Of a DNA stretch of 64,000 nucleotides, positions 25,493 through 34,183 are shown piece after piece. The position numbers and the translations under genes were made by a program. The stretch is from G963677085 sp963677085 (lineage in GTDB: Bacteria > Planctomycetota > Planctomycetia > Pirellulales > Thermoguttaceae). The first letter of the stretch is position 1. The number at the start of each line of letters is the position of its first letter. The DNA lies in contig CAXXFH010000004.1 in assembly GCA_963677085.2 (NCBI GenBank), positions 4,464,001 through 4,528,000 of the forward strand. The letters are read 5' to 3'. The notes under the pieces were generated by a model. It ran no database searches, was not told the DNA's origin, and worked only from the letters and a program-made list of their open reading frames with translations.

Positions 25493-26020
25493 ATGCCGAA
25501 TCTCGACACGACCGAAGCCTTCGTGGCCCTGATGAACCGCGCCCAGCAGGGGCTGTTCGCCTACATTCGGCCGCTGGTTCCCAACGCCGAAGACGCGCGG
25601 GACGTGTTGAGTGAAACGAATTTGGCGCTTTGGCGTAAGCGAGAAGAATTCTCCTCGGAGCGAGATTTTTGGCCCTGGGCGTGCCGGTTCGCACAACTTC
25701 AGGTATTGGCCTACCGAGAGCGCCGCGGCCGCGACCGGCTGGTGTTCAGCGAGGAACTGGTCGAGCTGTTGTCGCACGACGCCGACGAGTCGGCTCGCGA
25801 CGCATCGGCTGCCTACGACGCCTTGGAGAAGTGCATGGACGGTCTGGCCGAAAAGCAACGCCACTTGCTCGAACTGCGCTACTCGTTGGCCCTCTCGGTA
25901 ACATCGATCGCCGAAAAGCTGAACCGTTCGACCGGCGCGGTTTCCGATGCGTTGTATCGTATTCGAATCGCGTTGGGCAAATGCATCGGCTCGAAGCTGG
26001 CCGCCAAGGAGAACCCCTAG
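25493..26020 (+). CDS. ECF sigma factor, module 1
   Basis: Sigma region 2 appears as AEDARDVLSETNLALWRKRE, with the aromatic promoter-melting stretch FWPWACRFAQLQVLAY. Region 4 appears as LRYSLALSVTSIAEKLNRST followed by a helix-turn-helix end. Length 175 aa is typical of the planctomycete/verrucomicrobial ECF group. The sigma would direct RNA polymerase to the module's own promoter and perhaps others, and is probably held by the FecR-like membrane protein encoded one base after its stop. Confidence 0.85.
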   Translation: MPNLDTTEAFVALMNRAQQGLFAYIRPLVPNAEDARDVLSETNLALWRKREEFSSERDFWPWACRFAQLQVLAYRERRGRDRLVFSEELVELLSHDADESARDASAAYDALEKCMDGLAEKQRHLLELRYSLALSVTSIAEKLNRSTGAVSDALYRIRIALGKCIGSKLAAKENP

Positions 26021-26021
26021 C

Positions 26022-27563
26022 ATGGCCGGCAATCAGCCTACGCACGATTTGGCCACCCTGCTTCGGGTTACCACCGAACGTCCGCTTGAGCCGGACGAGT
26101 TCGCGTCGCTGGAGACCTTGCTGTTGGAGGACAACGACGCACGGGCACAGTATCGCCAATACATGCAGGTCGACGCCCTGCTTCAATGGCGACTTGGCAA
26201 TGCGGTCGGCAGCCGCCATATTACGCTGACCGAGGCTGTCGACGAGACACCGCAGCCGGCTCCTTCATACACGGCCTCTCGTTCGTGGGCAGGTACCGGG
26301 CGTTGGCTGGGCAACGTGGCCGCAACACTGGCGGTAACCTTGGTCTTCTGGGGTGTTTTTTTCCTCTTCTTCGTGTTGCGTCCCAATTCGGTCGAGATGG
26401 TTCAAAAGCCAAGCGAGACGGCCGTCGAATCGACCAAACCTATCGTGGCGGAACTCGTCGAGACGTTCGACGCGGTGTGGCGCGGCGATTCGCAATTGCA
26501 GCCCACCGCGGGAACGCCCTTGCGGCAAGGTGACATGCTGAACCTGGCAGCCGGCCTTGTCCAGATCCGCTTCGAGTCCGGGGCCCTGGTCACTTTGGAG
26601 GGCCCAGCCACATTCGTGCTTGCCGAAAGGAACGCTGCGCGGATGAAACTGGGATGCACGTTTGCTCGGGCGTCTGGCGATGCCCTGGGCTTCACCATCG
26701 AAACCCCGGCGGCCACCGTGGTCGACCTGGGTACCGAGTTTGGCGTGATGGTCGAGCGCGACGGTTCTACCGAAGTTCATGTGTTCTCTGGCTTGGTGGA
26801 AGCAACTCCCCGCACGCCGTCCCGGCAGTCGTCGGGTGAACAATCCCTGGTACTCGAGGAGGGCAGGGCCGCGCGTATCGCCATGGCGCAAGGCAAATTC
26901 GAGACGCTGGCCGCCAAAGCAGAAGACTTCGTGCGGCTGCAACAACCGGGATGGGGTGCCGGTGAATTACCCCCTTCGGCCGACGCCACCCCGCAGATAG
27001 TCCTGACCGGTCCGGTAGGCCATGATCTGACCGATGCCGAAGAGAACGGCCGACTTGCCGGCGCGATTTCCGGTGGGGGCGAAAATGCGACGAAAGAATC
27101 GTACGGCCGCGCTTTCGACAACGACATCGAAACCAAATGGCTGGCCTTCAAGCCAATGGGTACTTACGTCGTGTTCCGTTTCGCCGACGGCGAACAACAC
27201 GTGGTACGAAGCTATACGATTACCTCGGCCAATGACGCTCCGGAGCGAGACCCGTATTGCTGGTGGCTGAGCGGCTCTCAAGACGGAAAGCATTTCACTC
27301 GCCTAGACGGCGGCACGGCCCAATGGTTCGCGGCAAGCGATTTGGCAAGTTCGCCCTGGCAGCGATTCGAAACCCGGGCGTTCGCCGTACCCGGGAACGA
27401 GACCGCCTATCGTTATTACCGTTTCGACTTTTTCACCCCAGCAGGCGCTCGCGCTGCGTTCGCGACGCGGTTGGAGATCCCCAACTCGATTCAGATTGCC
27501 GAAATCGAATTGTTCGACGTCGACGTAACCCAGCGGCAACCAACGAATGAGAACCCTGAGTAG
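26022..27563 (+). CDS. FecR-like membrane regulator with C-terminal discoidin-like domain, module 1
   Basis: Residues 1-90 are a cytosolic part that begins with an ECF anti-sigma-like helical segment (LEPDEFASLETLLLEDNDAR). One membrane segment follows (about 99-122, LAVTLVFWGVFFLFFV). A FecR domain covers about 145-290 (LRQGDMLNLAAGLVQIRFES, GFTIETPAATVVDLGTEFGV, EVHVFSGLVEATPR). The last 170 residues are a discoidin-like sandwich (YGRAFDNDIETKWLAF, SYTITSANDAPERDPYCWW, IQIAEIELFDV). The segment TITSANDAPERDP has a near copy in the PEP-CTERM proteins downstream. The natural reading is a transmembrane anti-sigma or sigma regulator. 513 aa. Confidence 0.8.
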   Translation: MAGNQPTHDLATLLRVTTERPLEPDEFASLETLLLEDNDARAQYRQYMQVDALLQWRLGNAVGSRHITLTEAVDETPQPAPSYTASRSWAGTGRWLGNVAATLAVTLVFWGVFFLFFVLRPNSVEMVQKPSETAVESTKPIVAELVETFDAVWRGDSQLQPTAGTPLRQGDMLNLAAGLVQIRFESGALVTLEGPATFVLAERNAARMKLGCTFARASGDALGFTIETPAATVVDLGTEFGVMVERDGSTEVHVFSGLVEATPRTPSRQSSGEQSLVLEEGRAARIAMAQGKFETLAAKAEDFVRLQQPGWGAGELPPSADATPQIVLTGPVGHDLTDAEENGRLAGAISGGGENATKESYGRAFDNDIETKWLAFKPMGTYVVFRFADGEQHVVRSYTITSANDAPERDPYCWWLSGSQDGKHFTRLDGGTAQWFAASDLASSPWQRFETRAFAVPGNETAYRYYRFDFFTPAGARAAFATRLEIPNSIQIAEIELFDVDVTQRQPTNENPE

Positions 27564-27672
27564 CGATTCGTTTTACGGCGATTGTTCGCGCCCGGCACGA
27601 AACTGTTTCTTCTTTGCGGTTCTCTATTACACAAGGCAACCAAATCATCGTTGACAGAAAGGGAGCAAGGTC

Positions 27673-28317
27673 ATGAAAAGTCATGTTTTTTGCGTCGCAC
27701 TGCTTTGTTGCCTTGCCTTGGCGACATCGGCGTCGGCCGAGATGATCCTTACCGCCGGCGACCCGATCCTCGCGATCGACCTCGACGGCGACAGTAGCAC
27801 GCCGGCCGCGGAGACGGTCGACAAGGGAATCGATCGCGATACCGCAACGAAGTATCTGAACTTCGGGCGAGAGAACTCCGGATTCATCGTCACGCCGTCG
27901 GTTGGGGCGTCGGTGGTTACCAGCTTCACGATCACCACGGCCAACGACCACTACGTTCGAGATCCGACATCGTACGCACTATACGGCACGCTGGATACCG
28001 TCACGAGCACCAATCACAGCACGGGCACCGCGGAAAGCTGGACCTTGATCTCAACAGGCGGACTCTCGTTGCCGGATGATCGCTTTACCGCCGGCACACC
28101 GGTTTCGTTTGATAACACGGAGGCCTACACCTCTTTCCGCATGGTTTTCCCATTCGTCAAGGATCCGACCTCCACCTCTGGCAACTGCATGAGTTTCTCG
28201 GAAATCCAATTCGAGGGCACCGTGGTTCCCGAGCCGTCGACCCTGGCCCTTGGCGTGCTGCTGGGAATCGGCCTGTTGATGATGAACCCAAAAACGCTTG
28301 GCAACATACGTCGCTAG
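27673..28317 (+). CDS. PEP-CTERM surface protein, discoidin-like, module 1 copy a
   Basis: Signal peptide MKSHVFCVALLCCLALATSA; mature domain with AETVDKGIDRDTATKYLNFG, SFTITTANDHYVRDPTSYAL and a C-terminal FSEIQFEG strand; then the sorting signal VVPEPSTLALGVLLGIGLL with a basic end. PEP-CTERM proteins are processed by an exosortase and placed at the cell surface or in exopolymer; no exosortase gene is in this window. A direct tandem copy follows. 214 aa. Confidence 0.85.
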   Translation: MKSHVFCVALLCCLALATSASAEMILTAGDPILAIDLDGDSSTPAAETVDKGIDRDTATKYLNFGRENSGFIVTPSVGASVVTSFTITTANDHYVRDPTSYALYGTLDTVTSTNHSTGTAESWTLISTGGLSLPDDRFTAGTPVSFDNTEAYTSFRMVFPFVKDPTSTSGNCMSFSEIQFEGTVVPEPSTLALGVLLGIGLLMMNPKTLGNIRR

Positions 28318-28369
28318 ATGAATCGGCGATTGGCGCCGCGTAAGTTTCTTTGTGAAGTAAGGAAATGTC

Positions 28370-29008
28370 ATGAAAAGTCTTGTTGGTTGCATTGTACTGC
28401 TTTGTTGCCTTGCCTTGGCGACATCGGCGTCGGCCGAAATGATTCTCTCTGTGGGCGACCCGATCCTCGCCATCGACCTCGACGGCAATAGTAGCACGCC
28501 GGCCGCGGAAACGGTCGATAAGGGAATCGATCGCAATACCGCAACGAAGTATCTGAACTTCGGGCGAGAGAATTCCGGGTTCATCGTCACGCCGTCGGTC
28601 GGGGCGTCGGTGGTTGCCAGCTTCACGATCACCACGGCCAACGACGTAGCCGGCCGTGATCCGGCATCATACGCGCTCTACGGCACCCTGGACGCGATCA
28701 CCAGTACCAACCACAGCACGGGCACGGCCGAAGACTGGACACTGATTTCGTCGGGAACGCTCTCGTTGCCTGACGAGCGTTTTACGGCCGGTTCACCCGT
28801 GTCGTTCGCCAACACGGAGACCTACACCTCCTACCGGATGGTGTTCCCCACGGCAAAAGATATCGAAAACGAATCGAATAACAGCGTGCAATTTTCGGAG
28901 ATCCAGTTCGAGGGCACCGTGGTTCCCGAGCCGTCGACGCTTTCGCTTCTGGCGCTATTGAGCCTTGGCGTAGCAATGGCCGTCCGCCATGCACGCAAGC
29001 GGGGCTGA
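28370..29008 (+). CDS. PEP-CTERM surface protein, discoidin-like, module 1 copy b
   Basis: This is a close tandem duplicate of the preceding gene, almost identical over the signal peptide and first 95 residues (LALATSASAEM, KGIDRNTATKYLNFGRENSG) and more diverged in the last third. It ends with VVPEPSTLSLLALLSLGVAM and RHARKRG. The shared block also includes the ATGAAAAGTC start. Because the C-terminal parts differ, the two copies may have specialised. 212 aa. Confidence 0.85.
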   Translation: MKSLVGCIVLLCCLALATSASAEMILSVGDPILAIDLDGNSSTPAAETVDKGIDRNTATKYLNFGRENSGFIVTPSVGASVVASFTITTANDVAGRDPASYALYGTLDAITSTNHSTGTAEDWTLISSGTLSLPDERFTAGSPVSFANTETYTSYRMVFPTAKDIENESNNSVQFSEIQFEGTVVPEPSTLSLLALLSLGVAMAVRHARKRG

Positions 29009-29071
29009 TGTTTTTGGGCGATGGCAGTTTGTTTTCCAAAACGACTTGACCGAAAAACGAGCGGTGTTGCT
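29009..29071 (+). promoter_or_regulatory. Conserved leader before the DUF1559 gene, module 1
   Basis: The stretch between the PEP-CTERM stop and the DUF1559 start matches the equivalent stretch in module 3 (38659-38720): both contain ATGGCAG, TTGT, then AA-GACTT, then CGGTGTTGC in the same order and spacing. Conservation of a non-coding stretch between paralogous modules suggests a leader element or a recent duplication. Confidence 0.5.
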
Positions 29072-30145
29072 ATGCGCAAGAAAACCGCGTTCACTCTGGT
29101 TGAACTATTGGTCGTTATTGCGATCATCGGTATCCTCATCGCCCTGCTGTTGCCGGCCGTGCAATCGGCCAGGGAGGCGGCTCGGCGGCTTCAGTGCCAG
29201 AATAACCTCAAACAGATCGGCTTGGCCTTGTTGAATTACGAGAGCCAGTGGGGGTCGTTTCCGCCGGGCTCTCATTGGGCATCGGATGCAGATGTCGACC
29301 AGAAGAACAACGCCAACCTGCGCGAGAATTGGGTCATCATGATCCTGCCGCATCTCGAACAGCAGTCGCTCTACGACACGTTCGACCTCGATTATCCCAT
29401 TCCACACGACAACAACCGCACGGCCCGCGGTACGCGACTTTCCTTCATGCTTTGCCCCACTGACGCGTACAACAGCACGCCGTTCGACGGCTCGGGCAGT
29501 TCGATGACCAATCAGATGGGCGACGGCTGGGCACGAGGGAATTACGCCGCCAACGGGGCACTGGGTTATTGCACCTATACCCACGGCGGCGAGATTTCCG
29601 GATTGCCAGCCGACGCCGCGTTGCGCGACAAGGGCTGGGCCGATTCGCGGATTCGTGGCGTGATGGGCGCCAACGCGGCCGTTTCTACGGCCCAAATTCG
29701 AGACGGACTGAGCAATACCGTCCTGGTCGCCGAGATTCGCGCGGGCGTGACATCGTTCGACTCGCGCGGCGTTTGGGCCATGTCGGGCGGCGCACCCAGT
29801 GGCCTTTGGGCCCACGGTTACATCGGCGACGACTTCGGCCCCAACAACTCTCAGTCGCTTAAGGCCGACGACACCATGGCTTGTACCGACATTCGGGCGG
29901 CCGTCGGAGGCGATGCGGCGCTAGCCAAGATGGGTATGCCGTGTTCAGACGGCAATTGGTGGAACTTCCAACAAACGGCCCGAAGTATGCATGTGGGCGG
30001 AGTCCACGCCTGCCTGGCCGACGGCAGCGTCCACTGGCTTAGCGACAGTATCGAGGTGACGGCCAACAATCCCAACCACGCCTCTGTCTGGGATCGCCTG
30101 ATGCTTTCGGCCGACGGCTATCCCATCGCGGGCAATGCATTCTGA
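29072..30145 (+). CDS. DUF1559 type IV pilin-like protein, module 1
   Basis: The N-terminus has a prepilin cleavage and methylation signal (KKTAFTLVELLVVIAIIGI) with a long hydrophobic helix, then SAREAARRLQCQNNLKQIGL, the standard DUF1559 opening. The C-terminus has the family end motif (HVGGVHACLADGSVHWLSDS). Such proteins are exported by a type II/IV pilus-type machine and are hugely expanded in planctomycetes; function unknown. ATG 29072 is chosen because it starts just before the signal. 357 aa. Confidence 0.9.
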   Translation: MRKKTAFTLVELLVVIAIIGILIALLLPAVQSAREAARRLQCQNNLKQIGLALLNYESQWGSFPPGSHWASDADVDQKNNANLRENWVIMILPHLEQQSLYDTFDLDYPIPHDNNRTARGTRLSFMLCPTDAYNSTPFDGSGSSMTNQMGDGWARGNYAANGALGYCTYTHGGEISGLPADAALRDKGWADSRIRGVMGANAAVSTAQIRDGLSNTVLVAEIRAGVTSFDSRGVWAMSGGAPSGLWAHGYIGDDFGPNNSQSLKADDTMACTDIRAAVGGDAALAKMGMPCSDGNWWNFQQTARSMHVGGVHACLADGSVHWLSDSIEVTANNPNHASVWDRLMLSADGYPIAGNAF

Positions 30146-30268
30146 ACGGGCACTGAAAGCAACAATTCGTCAAATCTTGCGTACCGATTCTTCCGTTTGC
30201 TCGCACACCAACTCCAAGCCCGGGGGTTGCAACCCCTGGGATCACCACCGGCTCGAAGCATAGAAAAA

Positions 30269-30733
30269 ATGCCAGCACCCCGAAAGTTACTCGTCACTCA
30301 GATTTCTTTTTGCGAAGCGTCGGCGTTGTTGCTGCTGGCCCTGCTTTGCTCAACCGGCTGCAACGACGCAAGCCCCTATCCTTTGGTTTCGATTTCCGGC
30401 CAAGTGACCTACGACGACGGCTCACCGATCCCGGCCGATTCGATCACGGTAATCTTCGACCCCCAAGTGGCACCGCTCGACGCCCAAACCCACCCCAAGC
30501 CGGCTACCGCCGAAGTGAACGTGGCCGACGGGACGTTCGACGTCGTGTCGACCTTCCACTATGGCGACGGGGTGATTCGGGGCCCTCACAAAATTCGGGT
30601 GATCAGCTACGACGCCCAGCAACAGGTGACCGACGCCGTGCCGGCCGAGTACCGTTCGCCCGAGACGACGCCGTTGAAGGCAGAAATCGACGCCGGGCAA
30701 CACGTCGAATTGAAGATTCGCAAATCGCCGTGA
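30269..30733 (+). CDS. Small lipoprotein with transthyretin-like/carboxypeptidase-regulatory fold, module 1
   Basis: The lipobox is LLCSTGC near residue 30. After it SGQVTYDDGSPIPADSITVI, TFDVVSTFHYGDGVIRGPHK and a terminal strand fit the beta-sandwich regulatory-like domain that often accompanies DUF1559 genes in planctomycetes. It is probably tethered to a membrane. The module 3 gene at 39751 is its counterpart. 154 aa. Confidence 0.75.
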   Translation: MPAPRKLLVTQISFCEASALLLLALLCSTGCNDASPYPLVSISGQVTYDDGSPIPADSITVIFDPQVAPLDAQTHPKPATAEVNVADGTFDVVSTFHYGDGVIRGPHKIRVISYDAQQQVTDAVPAEYRSPETTPLKAEIDAGQHVELKIRKSP

Positions 30734-31212
30734 GCCGCTGTTAGCCGGGGGAACGAAGAAACCGGCACCTGCGCGAGCGTTGCGTCTCCCCTCCGTGGCG
30801 ACGCGTGTATTGCAGCGTCAATCATTCTTGGCGATCTGTCCACATTGACGCAGCAGGTCGGGGGCCATGGGCGGCTTGTCCGCCCACGCCGAACGAGGGG
30901 TATGCAAGCTGTTCCGGGTACCCGTAAAGTCAAAATGGCCAGACCAATAGCGGCGTCGCGGCCGCGTTTTTGCCTCGCCACGACCCCGGTCAACGGCGAA
31001 TTTCTGGCGTTTCTGGCAATTCTCCGTCACGCCACGAATTTTTCCGCTTAATACCTCGTAGAGTTGTTATATGCGCAATGCGATTCGCGTTGCAGAACTG
31101 CGGAAATCCGTTTTTTGCGCGAGATTTCAGCGACCAACGGGAGCAAATTCTTGCCTCGGTGCGGTAGCACGGTTTGGTTGGCGGCCCTGACGCCCTATGA
31201 ACTTTGCGAGAA
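30734..31212. other. Gene-free region between modules 1 and 2
   Basis: No gene seen. Near 30862-30885 the GGGCGGCTTGTCCGCCCACG hairpin is one of the dispersed palindromes. The promoter of module 2 should lie here. Confidence 0.4.
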
Positions 31213-31773
31213 ATGCCGGTGAACAGCCAGGGATCGGAATCGCTGTCGAGAGCCCAGGTTGACGAGTTCGTCCGCCTGTTGAGCCGTCACGAGCGCCGAT
31301 TGTACGCTTTCATCCTGGCGATGGTCCCCGACTGGACCGAGGCCGATGAAATCGCTCAACGGGTCCGCGTTCGGCTCTGGGAGCAGTTCGATCAGTACGA
31401 CCCCAGCAAGGATTTCGGCGCCTGGTCCCGCACGATTGCCTACTTTTTAATCCTGGCCGATCGGAAAGAAGCTACGCGGCACCGCAAAGCGTTGTCATTG
31501 AGTGCGGAGTTTCTGGAAACGATTTCTCAACGGGTGGCAGAAACGGCCGACGAGGTCGACTCCCGTCGCGGAGCCCTCGAAAAATGCCTCGGCCGACTCG
31601 GCGACGTCCAACGCAAACTCATCCTGCGTTATTACTCGGGCGATGAAGACCGAAAAGAGATCGCGGCCGATCTCAACCGATCGTTCGATGCCCTGCGTCA
31701 AGCCGTACAGCGCATCCGTGGCTTTCTGTTTCGTTGTGTCGAGCACACTCTTCGAGCGGAGGAGTCGGCATGA
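31213..31773 (+). CDS. ECF sigma factor, module 2
   Basis: Region 2: EADEIAQRVRVRLWEQFDQY and FGAWSRTIAYFLILADRKEA; region 4: RYYSGDEDRKEIAADLNRSF followed by the DNA helix ALRQAVQRIRGFLFRC. It belongs to the same group as the module 1 and 3 sigmas. ATG 31213 is used; TTG 31204 would add three residues. The stop overlaps the start of the FecR-like gene (ATGA), so the pair is co-translated. 186 aa. Confidence 0.85.
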   Translation: MPVNSQGSESLSRAQVDEFVRLLSRHERRLYAFILAMVPDWTEADEIAQRVRVRLWEQFDQYDPSKDFGAWSRTIAYFLILADRKEATRHRKALSLSAEFLETISQRVAETADEVDSRRGALEKCLGRLGDVQRKLILRYYSGDEDRKEIAADLNRSFDALRQAVQRIRGFLFRCVEHTLRAEESA

Positions 31774-33377
31774 TCGCAGAACGCCAATCTACGCCCGACG
31801 ACCGGCGAGAAATCATCGAGCTGGTCGATCTGTGCCTCAGCGGCAACATCGACGACGAGCAACTGTTGCGGCTTCAACAACTGGTGATCGACGATCGACA
31901 ATCCGGCTTGGATTACGTCCGCTATATCTACGACTCGATGCACTTGCAGCAATGGATCGCCGCCAGTAAGGATTCCGCGCGGAGTGAATTCGATCTTGAC
32001 GTTCTTACCGCCGAACTGTGCCCGGAAGAAGTGTGCCCGGCAACTGCCCCGCCGCAAACGTCGTGTATGACCCTCTCAACCGGCGAAGCTTCCTGCACTG
32101 CCGAAGAGGCCGCGTCGTCCGATCGGGCAACGAGCGATCTGCATGTGCTCAGCAGTACCATCGCCCGACGGGTCGGCGGTCTCGATTGGCGAACGAGGCC
32201 GAGGCAAGTTTTCATCGTGTCGCTCGCCTTGACCTTGGCGTTTTGGGCTGTCGTGGTGGCCGTGGTTTGGCCCAGTCGGAACGGATGGGATCTGGCTCAG
32301 CGGCCCGGCGTGCAGCCGGTCGAATCGATCGAACCGGTGGTCGCCGAATTGGTCGAAGCGTGCGACGTGGTGTGGGCCAGCGATTCGTCACTGCGTCCAA
32401 CCGTGGGCACTTCATTGCGGCAGGGTGACCAACTAATTCTAACGGCCGGAATCGTACAACTCCGCTTCGAAACCGGTGCCAGCATTACCGTGGAAGGTCC
32501 TGGGCGATTTGCTCTCTCGCAAAAGAACGCCGCGTACATGCAATTGGGACGCATGTTCGCTCGGGCGCCGGGAGACGCCGTGGGCTTCACCGTCGAAACA
32601 CCCGCGGCAAAAGTAATCGACTTGGGCACCGAATTCGGGGTGATGGTCCAACGCGACGGCACGACCGAGGTCCACGTGTTTTCCGGTCTGGTGGAAGCAA
32701 CTCCCCGCACGCCTTCCCAACGGTCGTCTCATGACCATTCCTTAGTGCTAGAAGAGGGCAAGGCCGTGCGTATCACCATGGCACAAGGTGAACTCCAAAC
32801 GCTGGCCGCCAACAGAGAAGGCTTCGCGCGATTGAAACGACCCGGATGGTTCGTGCTCGGCCAACCGACTGTGGTTGCCTCCAGTCAAGAAAGAGCGGAT
32901 ACCGCACCGTTGTATGTGTTCGACGGTGACCCAGGCACCCGTTGGAGTTCGGAGCACACCGACAATCAATGGATCTACATCGACTTGGGTCAGGACTACG
33001 TGCTTCAGAAGGTCGCGATTGACTGGGAGACAGCACATGCCGAGGACTACAAGTTGTTGGTCCGCACGGCAGACCAAGGGATCGACAAGGATCCTACCAA
33101 CTGGACAGAAATCGCCAGTGTGAACGGCCGGCGCGACGTCGACGGAGACGGTGGGCGTTTTGACGACACATTCGATTTTGACACCGCAACCTTCGAATCA
33201 CTGGTAGGTACGGCCCAGTCTTCTTCAGTGGCCAGCGTCCCGATGGGACGGTACTTGATGGTGCATGGGCTTACTCGCGCCACCGAATACGGCCACTCCA
33301 TTTTTGAAGTCAGCATTTTAACGCGAACACCTTCGGCCGAATCCGAAAAAAAACGGTTGCCGAAATCATCACATTAA
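31770..33377 (+). CDS. FecR-like membrane regulator with C-terminal discoidin domain, module 2
   Basis: Cytosolic part with LCLSGNIDDEQLLRLQQLV; membrane segment near 150-170 (VSLALTLAFWAVVVAVVW); FecR domain (LRQGDQLILTAGIVQLRFET, VETPAAKVIDLGTEFGV, EVHVFSGLVEATPR). The last 150 residues form an F5/8 type C (discoidin) domain: VFDGDPGTRWSSEHTDNQWI, YIDLGQDYVLQKVAIDWETA, GIDKDPTNWTEIASVNGR. This domain is clearly homologous to the PEP-CTERM protein encoded next, sharing long identical runs. 535 aa. Confidence 0.85.
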   Translation: MIAERQSTPDDRREIIELVDLCLSGNIDDEQLLRLQQLVIDDRQSGLDYVRYIYDSMHLQQWIAASKDSARSEFDLDVLTAELCPEEVCPATAPPQTSCMTLSTGEASCTAEEAASSDRATSDLHVLSSTIARRVGGLDWRTRPRQVFIVSLALTLAFWAVVVAVVWPSRNGWDLAQRPGVQPVESIEPVVAELVEACDVVWASDSSLRPTVGTSLRQGDQLILTAGIVQLRFETGASITVEGPGRFALSQKNAAYMQLGRMFARAPGDAVGFTVETPAAKVIDLGTEFGVMVQRDGTTEVHVFSGLVEATPRTPSQRSSHDHSLVLEEGKAVRITMAQGELQTLAANREGFARLKRPGWFVLGQPTVVASSQERADTAPLYVFDGDPGTRWSSEHTDNQWIYIDLGQDYVLQKVAIDWETAHAEDYKLLVRTADQGIDKDPTNWTEIASVNGRRDVDGDGGRFDDTFDFDTATFESLVGTAQSSSVASVPMGRYLMVHGLTRATEYGHSIFEVSILTRTPSAESEKKRLPKSSH

Positions 33378-33393
33378 CATAAGGAGTTGACGC

Positions 33394-34092
33394 ATGAACC
33401 TTTTCGCGTGGATTACGCTAGAGCAAACGGTCCGTGCAAGTCGAGTCACCATTGCAGCCGTGGCCGTGGCTTGCATGATGCCTGGAGCAGTCAGAGCTGA
33501 GTGGCTCGATCTCGACGAATCGACCGCGGTTTCCTCGAGTGTCGAAAAAGTAGAACTGGCACCGCAGAATGCGTTTGACGACAACACGGGCACGCGTTGG
33601 AGTTCGGCACACGCCGATAACCAGTGGATCTATGTCGACTTGGGCCAGGATTACACGATTCAGACCGTTGCGATCGATTGGGAAACGGCCCATTCCAAGG
33701 ACTATCAGCTCTTGGTTCGCACCTCCGCCCAAGGGGTCGATACGGATCCGACCAACTGGACGGAAATCGCGAGTGTGACCGGCCGAACTGGCGTCAGCGG
33801 AAGCGGGGGAGCCACCGACGACACGTTCGACTTCGTCACCGAGACCTTCACCGCGGAAAACGGTACAGCCGATTCCTCTTCGGTTGAAGGTACGCCCATG
33901 GGACGTTACCTCATGATGTATGGAACGACGCGAGTCACCGTAGGAGAGGCCCAGACCCAATATGGCCATTCCATCTTCGAACTCGACGTCGCGGCTATTG
34001 CCGTGCCTGAGCCGTCGACGTTTACGTTGATGTGCTTCGGTCTCTTCGGAGCGGTCGCCGCCGTTGCGCGCAAACGACGCATTAGCCGCTGA
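33394..34092 (+). CDS. PEP-CTERM surface protein with discoidin domain, module 2
   Basis: A signal peptide ends in VRAEW. The mature domain is a discoidin sandwich: DNTGTRWSSAHADNQWIYVD, LGQDYTIQTVAIDWETAHSK, TDPTNWTEIASVTGRTG and GHSIFELDV. These are nearly the same words as in the FecR-like protein upstream. The sorting end is AVPEPSTFTLMCFGLFGAV with RKRR. AAGGAG precedes the start. Discoidin domains usually bind glycans or lipids, so a cell-wall or polysaccharide contact is likely. 232 aa. Confidence 0.85.
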   Translation: MNLFAWITLEQTVRASRVTIAAVAVACMMPGAVRAEWLDLDESTAVSSSVEKVELAPQNAFDDNTGTRWSSAHADNQWIYVDLGQDYTIQTVAIDWETAHSKDYQLLVRTSAQGVDTDPTNWTEIASVTGRTGVSGSGGATDDTFDFVTETFTAENGTADSSSVEGTPMGRYLMMYGTTRVTVGEAQTQYGHSIFELDVAAIAVPEPSTFTLMCFGLFGAVAAVARKRRISR

Positions 34093-34108
34093 GCCTTACC
34101 TTTTGAAT

Positions 34109-34165
34109 GAACGAAGGCAACCAGCGAGAAGGCTGAGTACGACACTCGCTGGTAGTCAATCGTTC
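34109..34165 (+). promoter_or_regulatory. Nested stem-loop between PEP-CTERM and DUF1559 genes, module 2
   Basis: An 8-bp perfect inner stem CCAGCGAG/CTCGCTGG (34121-34152) is enclosed by GAACGA/TCGTTC (34109-34165). It lies between the two genes and just before the DUF1559 ribosome site AAGGAC. It could be a processing site or attenuator setting different expression levels. Confidence 0.5.
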
Positions 34166-34183
34166 AAAGAAGGACGAATCGCC

